DNA of 64,000 bases from Cunninghamella blakesleeana (lineage: Eukaryota; Mucoromycota; Mucoromycetes; Mucorales; Cunninghamellaceae): the NCBI GenBank assembly GCA_017871115.1, contig JAFCIZ010000004.1:62001-126000 (forward strand). The letters run 5' to 3'. Both the position numbers and the translations under genes were made by a program. Under the pieces are notes generated by a model. The model did no database searches. It saw only the letters and a program-made list of their open reading frames with translations, and was not told the origin of the DNA. Positions 1 to 13,881 of the stretch are shown here, piece by piece. The stretch's first letter is position 1. Every line of letters starts with the position of its first letter.

Positions 1-1199
1 ACAATGCAATCATCTGTTAAAACTAAAGCAGCTGTGGATGCCCCATTGCCTAAACGTATTCAAGATCGTTTGGAACGCCAAGCAGCCTATAAAGAAGCCA
101 CTAAAGAAATATCTAAATGGGATACTACCGTTCAAGAAAATAGACAGGTAATTACTAAAAAGTTATATATATATATATATTAGTAAAATAAATGTTTTTA
201 ATTTTAAAAAAGATTATATCTAATGTTTTTCTTCTTTTTTTTAAAATAAAATAAATATAAAAATAATATAGGCTGAACATTTATCTTTCCCTATGCAACA
301 TGCTTCAACAAAAGATAAAGATATGACAAGTGCTACTTTAACCAGTACGTTTAAACCAAATAATGATATGGAACAGCAAATTCAGGAAGCATTAAAACAA
401 GCTGGAATGAAAGACGAAGATTTAGAAGAATATGAAGGGTTAAAGTTAAATAAGCTTAGCATAGAAGAAGTAGAAGAAAGACGTAAAGAATTGGCCATGA
501 TGCGTGAGCTTATGTATAGACATGAAAAGAAAGCAAAACGTATGAAGAAAATCAAAAGTAAAAGTTATCGTAAATTAAAGCGTCAAGAAAAAGCTAAAAA
601 GGAAGAGTTGATGGCTAAATTACAAGAAGTGGATCATGAAATGGACGATGAAGAAAAAATGAATGCTGCTATATCACGTGCTGAAGAACGAATGACGTTA
701 AAACATAAAAATACTGGTAAGTGGGCAAAACGTGCTTTAGCTAGAGGCCAATTAGATGAAGGTACAAGAGAAGCTATTATGGAGCAATTAGAACGTGGTG
801 AAAAATTAAAACGCAAAATCCAGGGTGTGAATTCTGATGACTCTGATGACTCTGATGATGACTTTTCTGACAGTGATGACGATAATCAAAAAGAAAAAAT
901 GATCAAAGAATTAGATTCCTTTGCTGAAGATTTGGATAATGAAGATAATGATACCCAGCCCAAAAAAGGAATTTTTGCCATGAAATTTATGCAAGATGCT
1001 GAAAAACGTAAATTGCATGCTACTAAAGTTGAATTGGATGAATTTAAAAATGAATGGTTAGACGAAAATAGTGATAATGATGAAAAAGTTAATGAAGATG
1101 TTGCCAACACCATTGAACCTAATTTTGCTCATATTGAAAATAACCCTGGTAGAATTGCTTTTGGTGCAAAAAAAGTAAGTTTTAATTTTTTTTTATCAA

Positions 1200-1230
<31 letters not shown>

Positions 1231-2321
1231 TGTATTTTTATATAATTATTCTCAACTGTAGAATGCTTTAAAAAAACAAGAGTCTAAAACTAACGATAAA
1301 GACCAACAAGAGGTCAATGTTAAATTAAATGATGCTGGCCAAATTGATAAAGTCGCTCTTAACGCTGGACATAATACTCGAACTAGTGGAACCATTAAAG
1401 TAACAAATAAAAATACCACTACTTCACTATCTACTAATGATAATGACGAAAGTAATCCATGGCTACAAAATGATACATCACGGTTATCCAAGCAGGCTAG
1501 TAAAAATAATAAGGCCGATAAAAAGAAAAAGAAATCTAAAAATCTTGAAGACAATGAAGAAGACGTAGAATTAAATATAGACAATGCATTATCTATCAAA
1601 AAAACAACTGCCAATAATAATATCGACCATCAATCAAAATTAACTATAGAAAATAAACAGAGTATTAAAAATAATGATATCAATAAATCAGACAACGATG
1701 ATGATGATGATGACCAAGATGATACACCTGCTCCAACCATGATTGCAAAATCAAATAAAGTTTCATTTAATCAACGTGAACTTGTAGCTCGTGCTTTTGC
1801 TAATGATAACGTAGTAGAAGAATTTGAACAAGAAAAAGAGGCCATTATTGCTGAGGACGATGATAAAGTTGAAGATATGACATTGCCTGGTTGGGGTAGT
1901 TGGGGCGGTAGTGGAATTAAAAAAATAAAAAATAAGAAAAAAATAATCAAGGTTACTAAAGGTATAAATCGTCAAGACCGTAAAGATGCTAAATTATCAA
2001 ATGTTATTATTAATGAAAAACGTCATAAAAAGGTAAAATTCTATTTTAATATCAAGTTATAGATACAGTGTTTATTATTTTTATAACTGTTATTAATATA
2101 TCAAATTACTTTTTTTATCAATTTGTATATTTTAGGCTGAAAAATATCAAGCTACACAAGTACCATTTCCTTTCAAAACTATGGAACAATATGAACAATC
2201 GTTGCGAACTCCTATGGGTACTGAATGGAACACTAATGCTATTCATCAAAAAATGACTAAGCCAAGAGTACTTACCAAACTTGGAGCTGTTATTAATCCA
2301 TTATCTGTTCCTTTTAAATAG
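1..2321 (+). CDS. UTP14: UTP14, small-subunit processome protein (5' end cut off by window edge)
   Basis: Nucleolar component of the U3 snoRNP/SSU processome needed for 18S rRNA maturation and known to engage the helicase Dhr1. Visible exons: 1-147, 272-1174, 1262-2032 and 2136-2321 (668 residues so far, no start in the window). The first exon carries the family segment PLPKRIQDRLERQAAYKEA followed by a W-D-T-T-V-x-x-N-R block, and exon 2 opens with AEHLSFP, as in other Utp14 proteins. There are long acidic and Lys-rich stretches (SDDSDD near 830-890). The C-terminal part has the conserved LPGWGSWGGSGI motif (about 1888-1920) and ends with the PFPFKTMEQYEQSLRTPMG block typical of the Utp14 C-terminus. 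Introns are 124, 87 and 103 bases. Identification is firm; the true N-terminus lies left of the window. Confidence 0.93.
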
Positions 2322-2718
2322 ATATTAATTATTTCTTTTTATTAGTTTATTTTTTTGCATTTTTTTATTTTCACTTTTATTTTATATTTATATTATATTA
2401 TTTACTTTTTATTTTAATAATAGCATGTATATTTTTTTTATCATTACTTTTTTCATTATAAAATTTAAAAAGCCGAACTTTGAAAAGTGGCTATATTTTT
2501 TTTCCTCCCATTTTTTTTTTTTTTTTTTTTTGCTTTTTTCTTTCGCTCGCTCTAGCTTTCACTATTCTTATTATTTTTTAATTTTTAATTATAATTTATT
2601 GTTGTTACTTGTTTGTCAAGTAAAATCGTAATCGATTACAAACGACCACTTTAAAACACGCAACCTTTTTTTTATATTCTTTAATCTATAAACAAAAAAA
2701 AAAAATATAGTTTTTATC
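2322..2718. other. intergenic, UTP14 3' end to RdRP start
   Basis: About 400 bases of AT-rich DNA with a T/C-rich run at 2500-2560 and a short less AT-rich patch at 2615-2670. UTP14 and the RdRP gene are in tandem, so this should hold the UTP14 polyadenylation region and the RdRP promoter. No ORF or RNA gene is visible. Confidence 0.6.
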
Positions 2719-5700
2719 ATGAAAGAAACTATTGTTTTGGAAAAAAAGGTTATTCAGTGTGCACGGCAACTCTATTATCATTGTGGGTTACGCGAAAAAA
2801 TGACAGTTCTTAATAAAAAAAATCTGGATCCTGCCGAAATACCTATTGAAGTCAAAAAAATGAGAACACTTTATTCTACAGATGAACATGAACTTGATAA
2901 AATTGTTCGTTTATTTTTACAACAATCTCAAAAGCTAAAAAAGAAGGGCACGTTGGAAGAGTTTATGGAGCAAATTGATATTGCTTTGAATTCCTTTTGT
3001 GATGGTAAAAGAAATATTAAAAAACAACTTCAACAACAATTAATAGTAATAATAATCGCAGTAATAATAGCAGCAACAATAACAACAGCAATAATAGCAA
3101 TACGAATACGTACTAATAATATTGATATCTAATATATATATATATATATATTAATAGAATTTGACGATTGGGATGTTGATAATGTTGATGATATTCTCAA
3201 TTTTGAATATTCTAAGCCAACTTCTAGTAAACGTTCCTTTGATGTTATAAATACACCAAATGAAACCTCTAATAAACATAAAGAAAAAAAGCAATGTCAG
3301 GGTATTTCTTCAACAACAAGTATTTCAGATAATGAGAGTATTGTATCTCAATCAAGCAACTCAACTTCTTCAATAGCTTCACCTGTAACTCCTTTGACTG
3401 ATAATGAAAACTTACTATATTCACAATATATGCAACAGAAACAAAATGAAGCAGCTCAATATCCTGGCTATAATGTTATTGCCAATCCACTACGACCAAT
3501 ATTAAATTTGGAGAAAGCACCTTGGATTCTTAAATTTGAAATAGCAAGATTTGTTACTATTGGACAAGTGCTTTGGAAAGATATATCTAGCGATACAATA
3601 CAGCAGTTTTTAGATGTTGGATTTACAAATCCTATTAAACTCTTTGATGCCATGCTTGATTGGTATGAGAAATATAATGACGCTACACCTGGAAATATTT
3701 TAAATACGAATGTATGGAAATATATGTCAATGGAACGATGTCATGATATAGTTTGGATATTTTCTGGATTAGTAAATGATGCAAACACAGTTGATCCTTC
3801 ATTCAAGTTTCAACAACAACAATATACCAATTTACAAAACATAAAAAAAGCTAGATTTCAAAATAATAGAGCAATACATTTCTCAGGTACATTTATATTA
3901 CCAAAAACTGATGTTGATTCGGTCTCAATAAAACTGTTACCACCACATTACCATGCATCTAATCGATTTTTTAGGAAATTTGGAGCTGATCGTTTTTTAG
4001 AAATTCGTTTACCACAAAAACTTCCACCCCACTTTCTTCAGCTTCAATCATCTTATTTACTTAAACCAATTTTACTGATGGGTCGTATATTTAAATTTTT
4101 GTTTATTAAGGATGATCGCCTGGTTTATTTTGCAACAGAAGGGAAAGATTTGGAGCCTATATCAATTCGAGAAGTAGTTGATTGGCACATACCTATCATA
4201 ACCAATTGGAAAATGACGGTTAGTAAATTTGCCAGCCGTATGCAATTAGGATACAGTAATAGTATACCAGCTTTGACTTTTGAAAAGGAGAGTATAAAAT
4301 ACATTAACGATATCTATAGTAAAAAATCTGGAAATGAAGAGACTTGTATGACAGATGGTTGTGGATTTATATCAGCTTCAGCGATGAGAAAGATTATGGC
4401 ATCTTCGCAAAATGATATATTACCATGTGCGGTACAAGGTCGAATTGGTGGTGCAAAAGGTGTATGGATTATTCCTCCTGATTTTGATATAAATGATGGT
4501 GATTGGATTCATATTCGTGCGTCTCAAAACAAATTTAAAACTGGATTACCTGGTCCTGATTTGGAAATAGATCCTTTACATTATACTTTTGATTTGGTTA
4601 AATATACAAAATGTACCTATCCATCCCATCTTAATACACAATTCATTCAATGTCTCTCTTCTGGTGGTGTACCTATTAAAGTATTTACTGAATTACTTAA
4701 AGAACATATCGAAAGTATGACACAGACATTAACTGACAACCAAAATATAAGAATACTTCGCGATTGGCTAGTAAAAACAGGTGGGCTCCTGGAATTACGT
4801 TCCGATTTGGATGGCAGTGGTGTACTGGGATGGCGGCGACAAATGGATAATATTGAAGAAGAATACGAATCTGGAGATACAGATGAAAGCGAAGCTAGTA
4901 GTAGCGATAGCATTGGTAATGGTATTTCAACTAAATCACAATCAAATCGTCTTAGATTCAATAAATATTCTGGGAATCCAAGTAGTATATATGAAATTGC
5001 TGTTCGCTGTATAGATGCTGGATTTGATCTCTCAAATGCATTCTTAGCTGAAAGAATATCATCTATTTTTCGTTATACATTAAGGTCTATATCCATAAAG
5101 TATCGACTTGAAGTTCAACAATCATGTACCTTAATGTGTATTCCTGATCCAACTGGTATATTAAAACCGAATGAAGTATTTTTACAATTATCAAATAGAA
5201 AAGTAGATGAAAAAACGGGAATTCATGCTGGCTTAATTACTGGTGATATTCTTGTGACAAGAAATCCATGTGGCTTGAAAAGTGATATTCAAAAGGTTCG
5301 AGCGGTAGATTGTCCAAAATTACGTATATATTCTGATGTTATTGTTTTTTCTACTCAAGGTGACCGATCTTTAGCTAGTAAATTAGGTGGTGGTGATTAT
5401 GATGGTGACTTGGTAAGATATATATTATCATCTTGTTTTATTATTATTATTATTATTTTATTCATTAACGACCATTATTCATTTATATATTATATTGTTT
5501 TATTTATATATAGATTTTTTGTTGTTGGGAACAAAGAATAGTTGAGCCATTTTTTTCGTCATCTGTTCCTGATACAATGGAAAGAGTAGAGTTAGCCTTT
5601 GAACAAAACAATGTGAAAATGTCTGATGAAATATCTCATCTCACTAATACAGCAGATCAAGAAGCAATAATTCAACAGTGTTTTTTAAATGTGCCTATTT

Positions 5701-6713
5701 ATGATGGCGCATTAGGTCAATACGAAAATTGGAGAACTGTAGTATCTGAAATGTCATCATTGGATAGTCCTGATGTTATTTATCTTGCTCAAATGTGTGC
5801 TAAATTAGTTGATGCTCCTAAACAAGGTTTAAAAATTAAGAAAACAATAAAAAATGAAGATTGGAAAAGATTTGGTATTAATAAAGCTCCTAAATGGTTT
5901 GTAACAAAATTAAAGACTAGTCAAGATCGGGAGGTAACTGGAATATCAAAAATGGAAACTATTGAACGGCCTCTTACCACTGCCATGGATCATTTGCATC
6001 ATACTTTGAATCAAGAATTACAAAATCTATCTAAACAATCAAAAACTATCTTCCAAGAAGATAGTGTGGTTCGAATAGACTCTGATTTAACAGCACCTTG
6101 GACAAAAGCCTTAGAAGCTGCTCAAACTTTAAATAACAATGCTTTTAAAAAAGACTTGGATTTAATCAGTAAAAAGGTTGATGAAGCATTCATGGCGTAT
6201 CAAATTGATGTACGGCAAGTTTGTGAATATTTATCAAACAAACAAGAAACGGTGCGTAGACAGAAACAACTAGGTCTTGACAATGCAATATTAACAAAAG
6301 GAAGTATATCAACATCAGCCTTACAATCAGGCTTAAGAGATCATCTCAATAAATATAACTCTCTATATGAAGTCGAAGAATATCATGCAAAAGTCTTTTA
6401 TGAATTACTTTTAACCTCAGTAGAATCAGATATTTTAAAAACGGATATAATATTCAATGAAGGAAGGATGTTTCAAACATTAAAAACAAGCTATTCTTAT
6501 ATATCAACTATTAAACGGTGGAAATATAGTAAATATTGTTATGTAGTTGGATTTGATTATCTATTACGAATAAAAGCAGATGCATGTGCCAAGCGTGTAA
6601 AGAAAAATGGATTGTGTCAATCACTTAATACATCTATATATCACTCTTTAGTTATGGCTAAAAAATGTTTACGTAAAGATAAGGAACTGTATAGTATAAA
6701 TCAAAATAAATAA
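2719..6713 (+). CDS. RNA-dependent RNA polymerase of the RNA-silencing type (QDE-1/RdRP family)
   Basis: Cellular RdRP that makes double-stranded RNA for Dicer in the RNA interference pathway. Exons: 2719-3109, 3158-5412 and 5514-6713 (about 1,281 residues). An alternative longer first intron, 3005-3157, is also in frame and would remove an odd Ile/Ala-rich stretch encoded by an AAT/CAA microsatellite. The catalytic double-psi beta-barrel motif GGGDYDGD, with its three Asp residues, lies at about 5386-5409, just before the intron at 5413. The segment with CAVQGRIGGAKGVWIIPPD (about 4426-4482) and the DLDGSGVLGWRRQ-like segment (4783-4840) fit RdRP domain blocks. After the second intron the coding frame resumes with a Cys-Trp-Glu and continues as a helical C-terminal domain. 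No stop or frameshift interrupts the core. Assignment to RdRP1, 2 or 3 of Mucoromycota is not possible here. Confidence 0.9.
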
Positions 6714-7151
6714 CTTTAATATAACGTTTTTGTTCATTAAATAAAGCTTTGTGTATAAATTTCTAGTTTTTTTTACAAAAATCGTAAAAAAAAATAGTAA
6801 GATAAAAATTTATTCATTTAAAACTATTATAATATAATTATAATATAAAATAGTATTGTATTTGGTTTCATTTTGTATTATGCTATTCTACTTCACTACT
6901 TTTTACCAATTCATAAGTAAAAATATTACATAGTAAAAATTAAAATAATCATCCAATTTTGATTATCATTCATTTCTTTTTTAAAAAACACTGATTATAT
7001 TTTATTTAATTGAAGTCATTTTTTTTATTTTTCAGAACAAATATATAAATGATAAAATGTTTATTATCATTCATTTAATTTAATTTAATAATATAATTCA
7101 AAATTGAAGTAGATATTTAGATATATATATATATATATAAATCCAAGTTTT
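6714..7151. other. convergent intergenic region, RdRP / BZW
   Basis: About 440 bases between two converging gene ends. It is AT-rich with a TA run at 7122-7138 and an AATAAA-like signal at about 6741 after the RdRP stop. Nothing else is seen. Confidence 0.6.
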
Positions 7152-9190
7152 TTAATCTTCATCTTCATCCGAGTCATCATCTTCGTTATCCCTAATCCAT
7201 TGAACAAAAGCAGCCATTTGTTTCAAAAAGACAGTTTTGCCTTGAGGCTTATGAGCCTTATCAGCCCAATATAAAATAGCATTATCAGATAATACATCGT
7301 TTTTATAAAGTAATTGAACAATAGAACGGAAGGCTTTGGTAATTTTAGCATCTTCATAACAAGTAATTTGTACTTTTTGAAGCAAAATAATTTCGGATTT
7401 AGGTGAACTAGTAAAAGCTTCCAAAAGAGAGGTCCACTGGTTTAATGCACGTAAAACTTGAGCTTCTACTTGATCAGGACGGGTATTGATCATATCAATT
7501 GTATTCAAAATAGCAGTCCAAATAATAGGAATAATTTCAGATTCATCCAATACGGTTTCTTTTCTAGTTTCTTTAATATAAGCAAGAACCTATATTAAAA
7601 CAAATGGAAAATGAAGATGGAAAATAGAGTTAGAAATAAATAAATAATGTATATACCCTGGAAATAATTCTCTTTATTTTACATATAATTTTTTTTTTTT
7701 AAAAAAAATTGACTTACTTCAGTGGGTTTAGCTTCATCATTTAACATTTGTTTTAAATTAGATAATAAATCGACCTTCATTGAATTCTTCTGATTGACTT
7801 GATGGAAACTAACCAATTGTTTCATATCTTCAGCTTCAAAATGACGGGAAAGACATTCTTCTTCTCTTTTGTTAGGAGGGAATAATTCCAAAAGACGAGT
7901 GTCCATACCACAGGTAACTAAATACTTACCAAGTTGCTCAACATTTTGCTCTGTAAGGATGGTACGGAAAACAGAAGTAGCAAAGCCTAATGAATAACCT
8001 ATAAATAATAATAATAACAATAATAATATTAATAAATACTCATGATAAATACAGTGTCTATAGATATAATCGTACTGGTTTTTTTTTTTAAATCCACTAT
8101 TCATTCTTCCATATATATATATATATTTTTTTTTCTTTTTTTTTTTTTTTTTTTTTTACCATCTTTAACTAAATAATCCTTTAAAAGTACCTTGAGTACA
8201 TTAGGAGTAGCTAATTGAGTTGTAATAAAATAACCAGTAGCTTTAGCCAATTTGCTATTTTCATCGGATTGCCATTTATTAATATATTGCAAGATATTCT
8301 TGAGAGTTTCTTCGAAAGGTTTTTGTAAATATTTATAACGTCTGATTAACTTGTTGAATACTTCCACATGTTTTTTAAGTTCAGTTGGATCATCTTTAGA
8401 TTTAAAGATGCTGAAGGGACTACGTTCCACATCATCAAGTACAATACCTCCAGGTTCTATTTAAATAAATGAATGTAAATAAACATAAAATGTAAATACA
8501 AATAAAAATGCATATTTAAATGATTTTTAGTATATAAAATAAACATAAATATAAATAAATAAATAAAATACAAAATCGATGAAACTTACGTAAGATACCA
8601 CCAATAATAAAAATTTCAAAAATAGATTCACCGTATTTACGATATTCAAGTGTATTTCCAGCTTTATCAAGTATAGAGGAAACTTCTTCTAAATCACCAG
8701 GTTTTGCAGTTGCAAGTAAAGAAAATAAATGATCACGGAATACTATTTAAAATAGAATTATAATACTGAATATAAGTACATATAACCCACGTTTTAATAA
8801 AATTCTTTTCTTATAAATATATATACATATACTCTATTCCTCCTTTTAATATTCATATTATTAACCCTTTTTATTATTATAATCCTAAACCCTCAATCGT
8901 AATAATAATAATAACTTTTTTTTTCATCTCTTTTTATTTTTATTTTATATAAAATAAACTTACTTTCAGGTTCGTGTTTAGCTTGTGCTTTTTGAACACC
9001 CTAAATAAATAAATAAATAGATGGAAAAATAATAATAGATAATGGTGTCAACTTTAATTATCATTATTTTATTTAAAAAATTAAAAAATATATAGATGAG
9101 TATGTAAGATCTTACTTTTCGTTGTTTTATATTAACACCATGCAAAGTTGGTTTAGGACTATTAGTTTTTTGAGGTTGGGTAGAATTCAT
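7152..9190 (-). CDS. BZW1: eIF5-mimic protein (BZW1/BZW2, W2-domain protein)
   Basis: Translational regulator: eIF5-mimic proteins bind eIF2 and eIF3 through a C-terminal W2 HEAT-like domain and compete with eIF5, which tightens start-codon choice. Six exons on the minus strand: 9190-9116, 9000-8964, 8742-8590, 8456-8160, 7998-7718 and 7589-7152, joined to 426 residues, close to the usual length of about 419. The N-terminal half has family blocks (KHEPEIFRDHL, GDLEEVSSILDKAGNTLEYR, LEPGGIVLDDVER). The C-terminal W2 domain ends with LLYKNDVLSDNAILYWADKA, then KTVFLKQMAAFVQWI and an acidic tail, which is the diagnostic eIF5/eIF2B-epsilon C-terminal pattern. An in-frame ATG four codons upstream (9202) could also be used. 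It is transcribed divergently from MED22. Confidence 0.92.
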
Positions 9191-9705
9191 GTATAGCTGC
9201 AAACAGTCTTCTTTTTTTCTTAGTTAAATCTATCTAAAAAAAATCAATAGCAGCTCTTATAAGGAGTAAATTGACAAGAGAGGAAAGGAAAAGAAAAAGA
9301 AAAAGAAAAATGAGTGAGAAAACAAAAAATAAAAACAAATGGAAAAAAAAAAAAAGCTTTAAAATTCCACAATACCCAATCATTGAATCTCATTTTTTTT
9401 TTCTTTATTTGGTTTATTGAACTAAAATAAAACGAGCTCCCACTTTTAATTCCCTCGATTTTTTTTTACACATATTAAACTAAAAAGTCATATTATAGAT
9501 GCCTGATTACATATAAAAATAATTATTATAAAATAATAAATAAACTAAACTAAAATAATAATATGTTTATATTATATCATAGTAAATTAAAAAAAAATGA
9601 TGGACGGGATTTAAAATGTCATCACTATTTAAAAAAAATGAATTTTTTTCGTGTTTTAACACCTTTATTCTTACTTTTTTAAAAAAAATAAAAATAAAAA
9701 TAAAG
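9191..9705. promoter_or_regulatory. shared divergent promoter region BZW / MED22
   Basis: About 500 bases separate the two divergent start codons. It contains A-rich (9280-9360) and T-rich (9390-9475) tracts, which commonly exclude nucleosomes in fungal promoters. No specific factor site is claimed. Confidence 0.4.
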
Positions 9706-10387
9706 ATGGCAGGGTATATGAATCCTACTAGTGGAGCGGCCTCAACACGTTCAACTTTATTAAGTGTAGAAGATCAATATAATAAACGTATCGATGATGA
9801 TATTAGTAAGTTGGTAGATTGTTTTGCAGATATAGTCAAGATTGGTGAAGTAATAAATAATATAGATTTATACATATATAAATATAAATACAATATACTT
9901 TATATTAATTGATTGCTTTTACATATTATTATTATTATTATTGTTATTATCAGATTACTGAAAAGGACAAGTTCAAAGTATATCAAGAAGGATATCAAAT
10001 TGAAAGTCAAGCTGCACAAATAGTAAGTAGCCACACTAATAAGAACGAGAGTGGGAATAGGAATTGGATTAGTATAAAAAAAAAACATACTCTTTAAAAA
10101 AAATTAACCAACCAATGATATTAATAATTATGTTTATAATTATTACTATTGTGTTTATTATTGAATAGGTTCGTTCAACAGAATCACTTTTTGGATTAAT
10201 TAAAGAACTAAAACAATATTTATTATTAAACGATACCAGTGCTCTAATGAGAAGAGAAGAACAACGATCAGAAGAACTAGTCGGTCAAACAACAGAAATA
10301 AAGCAAAAAATATTGGATTTAAGAAAAGAAATCACTTCAGCTATTTATGAAATGGAATCTGTATATTATAGATCTTTAACAGATTAA
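9706..10387 (+). CDS. MED22: Mediator subunit 22
   Basis: Head-module subunit of the Mediator complex (yeast Srb6), linking activators to RNA polymerase II. Three exons, 9706-9849, 9954-10022 and 10169-10387, give 143 residues, the usual size. The sequence has the Med22 pattern: QYNKRIDDDISKLVDCFADI, then YQEGYQIESQAAQIVRSTES, then LIKELKQYLLLND followed by a coiled segment ending in an acidic helix. An upstream in-frame ATG at 9616 would add a 30-residue Phe/Lys-rich extension unlike the family, so the start at 9706 is preferred. The gene ends only 158 bases from the convergent transporter gene. Confidence 0.92.
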
Positions 10388-10545
10388 TACAATTTTTTTA
10401 TATATATTCATTTATATATTTTATTAAATTTTTTATAATCATCTATATTTATTTATATTTCTTTATATATCTAGATAACTTTGTATATAATTATATTAAC
10501 AACTTATCATATTAATAAGTATATTAAACAAATGCTAATAATCAA

Positions 10546-13231
10546 TTACATTTTTGACCAAAACTTTCCTATTTTAAATTTGCATAAAATTAAAATGAAT
10601 CCACCAAAGATATAAACGGTGCCAGTGAAAATTTTATAAACAAAATAAGGTTCGCCAATTTTTGATTCAATACCACTTGCAATACTTGGACCAAAGACAG
10701 AAACGATATTACCCATAATGACCATGGATAACCCGGTAGCAAATTTTTCTGCACCAACAATATCCATTGTAATTGGCGAACCTAATAGCAATTAAATATC
10801 AAAAATATAAATAAATATAAATAAATATATAATAAATATATAATAAATATATATAACCATGTTTATATCTATATCTGTATCAATATATACTTACATAATG
10901 TAAAATAAGAACCACAAAATAAACCAAATATAACACAAAAAGCCATTAATACACCATAGCTATAGGCAAAAGTCCAAATCAAAAATGATGATAAACCGCA
11001 CACTAATAATACAAAGGGAAAAAAAATGATTGGTTATTATTATTAATATAAATATATTTTCAACAAATAATTACTTACACATTCTAAATATAATATCAGT
11101 ATTTAATAAACCAATTCTATCGGCAGTAAAACCAACTAAAATACGTCCAATGAAATTAGAAGCTGACATAACAGCCACCAATGCTGATCCTTGTTCTGTT
11201 GAGAGTCCAATATATCTTGTATAAGCTATTTATAATACAAAATAAAATAAAATAAATACTTGTATTTTCTTTTCCCTATTTTTTTTAATAGTAAAATCAT
11301 TTATCAACTTTACATGGAAGAAAGAAAAAAGGAACAAAAAAGCCCATTAATGAAATCATTGAACCAAAAAACCATAATACAAAAGTTAAATCTTTAAATA
11401 CTGAAAAATCAAACAAATCTTTAATAGGTCTATTTGTTCTTTCTCTAGGGACACGTTCTCGAACCAATGAACAGGCGAATACACAACACCCTAATACGAT
11501 AAAGCCAAGAATCCTGTAAGTCCATCCTGTACCTAGGGAATGGTTCACAGCGTTCAATATAAATGGAAGTATAAGACCACCTATATATCATATAAAACAA
11601 TTTAATAATAAAAATGATAATAAATTATATGCAATGAATATTAGATATTAATTTATCTTTTTTCCTAATTAATAAAATAAAACAATTCGTACCAGCACCG
11701 CTACCGCTTCCAAACAACCCGACAGCGAGCCCTTTTTTTTTATCAAACCATTGTGGAACTGCAGTTAATACTATTTTTTTTTAAATAATAATAATAATAA
11801 TAATAATAATAATTAATAAAAGTTAGTTTGTCAATATTAAAAGATAATAGAAATAACTGTATATATTTACCGGTGCAATAAAGTAAAGAAGCTCCTGAGC
11901 CAAAAACTAGTATATTTTTTTTAAAAAAGATTATATTGCATGAATAAAAAATGTTTTATATTGCCTCACTTTTTTTTATATAATAAACATTACCAATTCC
12001 TTGACATAAATATAAGTGCCAGATCCTAAAAATAAAATAAAATAAAATAAATAATAATAAAAGTTAAATGGAGCGAAGATAATAAAACAAAAAATTAAAC
12101 GAATATTAAAAAAGAAAGAGAGGTGGGAACTTACTCAGTAGTAAATCCAGCCATCATTAATCCAAGAACAGCCAAAAAGGAACCAGATAAAAGTAAATAG
12201 TGGATACCATAGCGAGCTAATATGATTTGGGCTAATGGGCCCATTAAATTCACAAATGCCTCCATTAAAGTACCAGCAAAGCTTAGTTTTAATTGAACAT
12301 CGGCTTCATCTTTAAATATTTGTTCAAAAATATCTTGTAATACACCTATTTTTTTTAAAAAAAAAAAGAAAAAAGAGAAAAAAAAAAAGTGATCATAACA
12401 ATAATAATGTATTTTTTATGACCCGAAAAAAAAAAATACAAACAGATACAAAAAAAGATTTTTTTTGAAAGATTGATTTTTTTTTGTTTGGCAAAAAAGG
12501 TGAGTATTATTTATAATCTTTTTCATTTTTTCATTTTAATATATATCATGATGATCATGTTCTATTTTATCAATTTTTCATTTTCATTTTTTCATTTTTT
12601 AATATATTAAGTGTATATTATATACAAATCTCCACCTCAGTCTACATGGAAATCTCATTATTTTTTCTTTCTTACCCCCTATTATAGAAAAATTAAAAAA
12701 TTAAAAAGATAAAAATGAGTAAATAATTTTGATTAAAGTATATATATGTATTGAAACGATATTTCACAAGCACTCGCCACACCAAAACAAAGAAACTGTA
12801 CAAAAAAAGCACCAAGAACCACTAAATATCCCCTTGCACCATCCAACGGAGGCAAATTGATTTTATGGTTCTCAATATCTTTTGTTTCTTTTTTTTATAT
12901 ATTTATAAAAAAAATAGAAACAAAATATATTAGTCATATATTATACATCAAACCAAAGAGAAAATTATAGATAGATAGAAACATATATAAATAAAATAAT
13001 AATAATAATAATATCTTAGATGGTTTACTTTATCAAATTAAATATATTGTTATTATAATAAATAGTATCGAGGGAAATTGTATACTTACGGTGTGAAAGT
13101 TCCTTATTTGTTTTAATTTGGTTAACAATGGCAGGATCTTGGGTATTTAAAGAATTATTCTTATCTTCGATAAAAGTATCGACTGAATCGATGCTACGTT
13201 CATGATTATTTTCAACAATTTGATTTTCCAT
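10546..13231 (-). CDS. MFS transporter, monocarboxylate-transporter (SLC16/MCT-like) type
   Basis: Probable plasma- or organelle-membrane transporter for a monocarboxylate or similar small solute; the substrate cannot be read from sequence. Ten exons, 13231-13090, 12887-12774, 12345-12135, 12025-11994, 11906-11871, 11770-11693, 11580-11314, 11225-11079, 11002-10895 and 10781-10546, join in frame to 456 residues. After a hydrophilic N-terminus (about 55 residues) comes the MCT-type TM1 signature with Asp-Gly before the helix (PPLDGARGYLVVLGAFF). TM4-5 carry WFDKKKGLAVGLFGSGSGAG and the second half carries SASNFIGRILVGFTADRIG, both typical of fungal MCT-like proteins. About 12 hydrophobic segments are visible. 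Exons 4 (32 bases) and 5 (36 bases) are very short. No lesion is seen. Confidence 0.85.
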
Positions 13232-13881
13232 AACGTTGCTTTATTTTTTGAAAAAAAAAAAATACAGTGTATTATTATCAATATTTTTTTTAAAAAATAT
13301 AAAAAGAAAAAAGAAAAGAAGGAAAACAAAGATTAAAAAATTTTCGTTTTTTTTTTTTTTTTTTTTTGATGCGCCGGATTAAATTTTCAGGACAAGAACT
13401 TTAATTTTTTTAAACTTAAAAAAAAGGCAAACAAATAAAAAAATGGATATTTTTTACCCGAAACTAAACCTAGTAATTATACCAAATATACCAATTATAC
13501 TAACATTATCACCACCATTTAATGTTAAAACCTAACACTTAATGTTTATTCCATAACATCCTTATATAATTAAAATAAAAAATGTGCGAACGTATGAAAT
13601 TAACTGATTATATTCCTTTTTTTAGAAAAAAAAATTCTAATTTTAGTGTAATAGGTAAGTAATTCTTGGAAGAAAAAAAAATTATGAATTTAAATAAACA
13701 AATATAAATAAGTAGAATAAAATTAATAAAAATTAAAATGCATTATATAAATTATTATTCATATAAAATACATATGTATGAATAGATATAAATAATAACA
13801 ATAATAATGAATGACTATAATAAGTGAATGTAAATATGGGTTATTTTTTAATAAATACGTATATAAATCAAGATAAATTAA
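13232..13881. other. intergenic, DIP2 3' side to MFS transporter start
   Basis: About 650 bases between two minus-strand genes. It contains A/T homopolymers (13250-13370) and a slightly less AT-rich patch at 13370-13400. It should hold the MFS promoter and the DIP2 3' end. Nothing else is seen. Confidence 0.5.

Noticed and set aside
9616..9705. Upstream in-frame start for MED22
   Set aside because: The extra 30 residues are Phe/Lys-rich and low-complexity and lie outside the family pattern; the ATG at 9706 gives the normal Med22 length.
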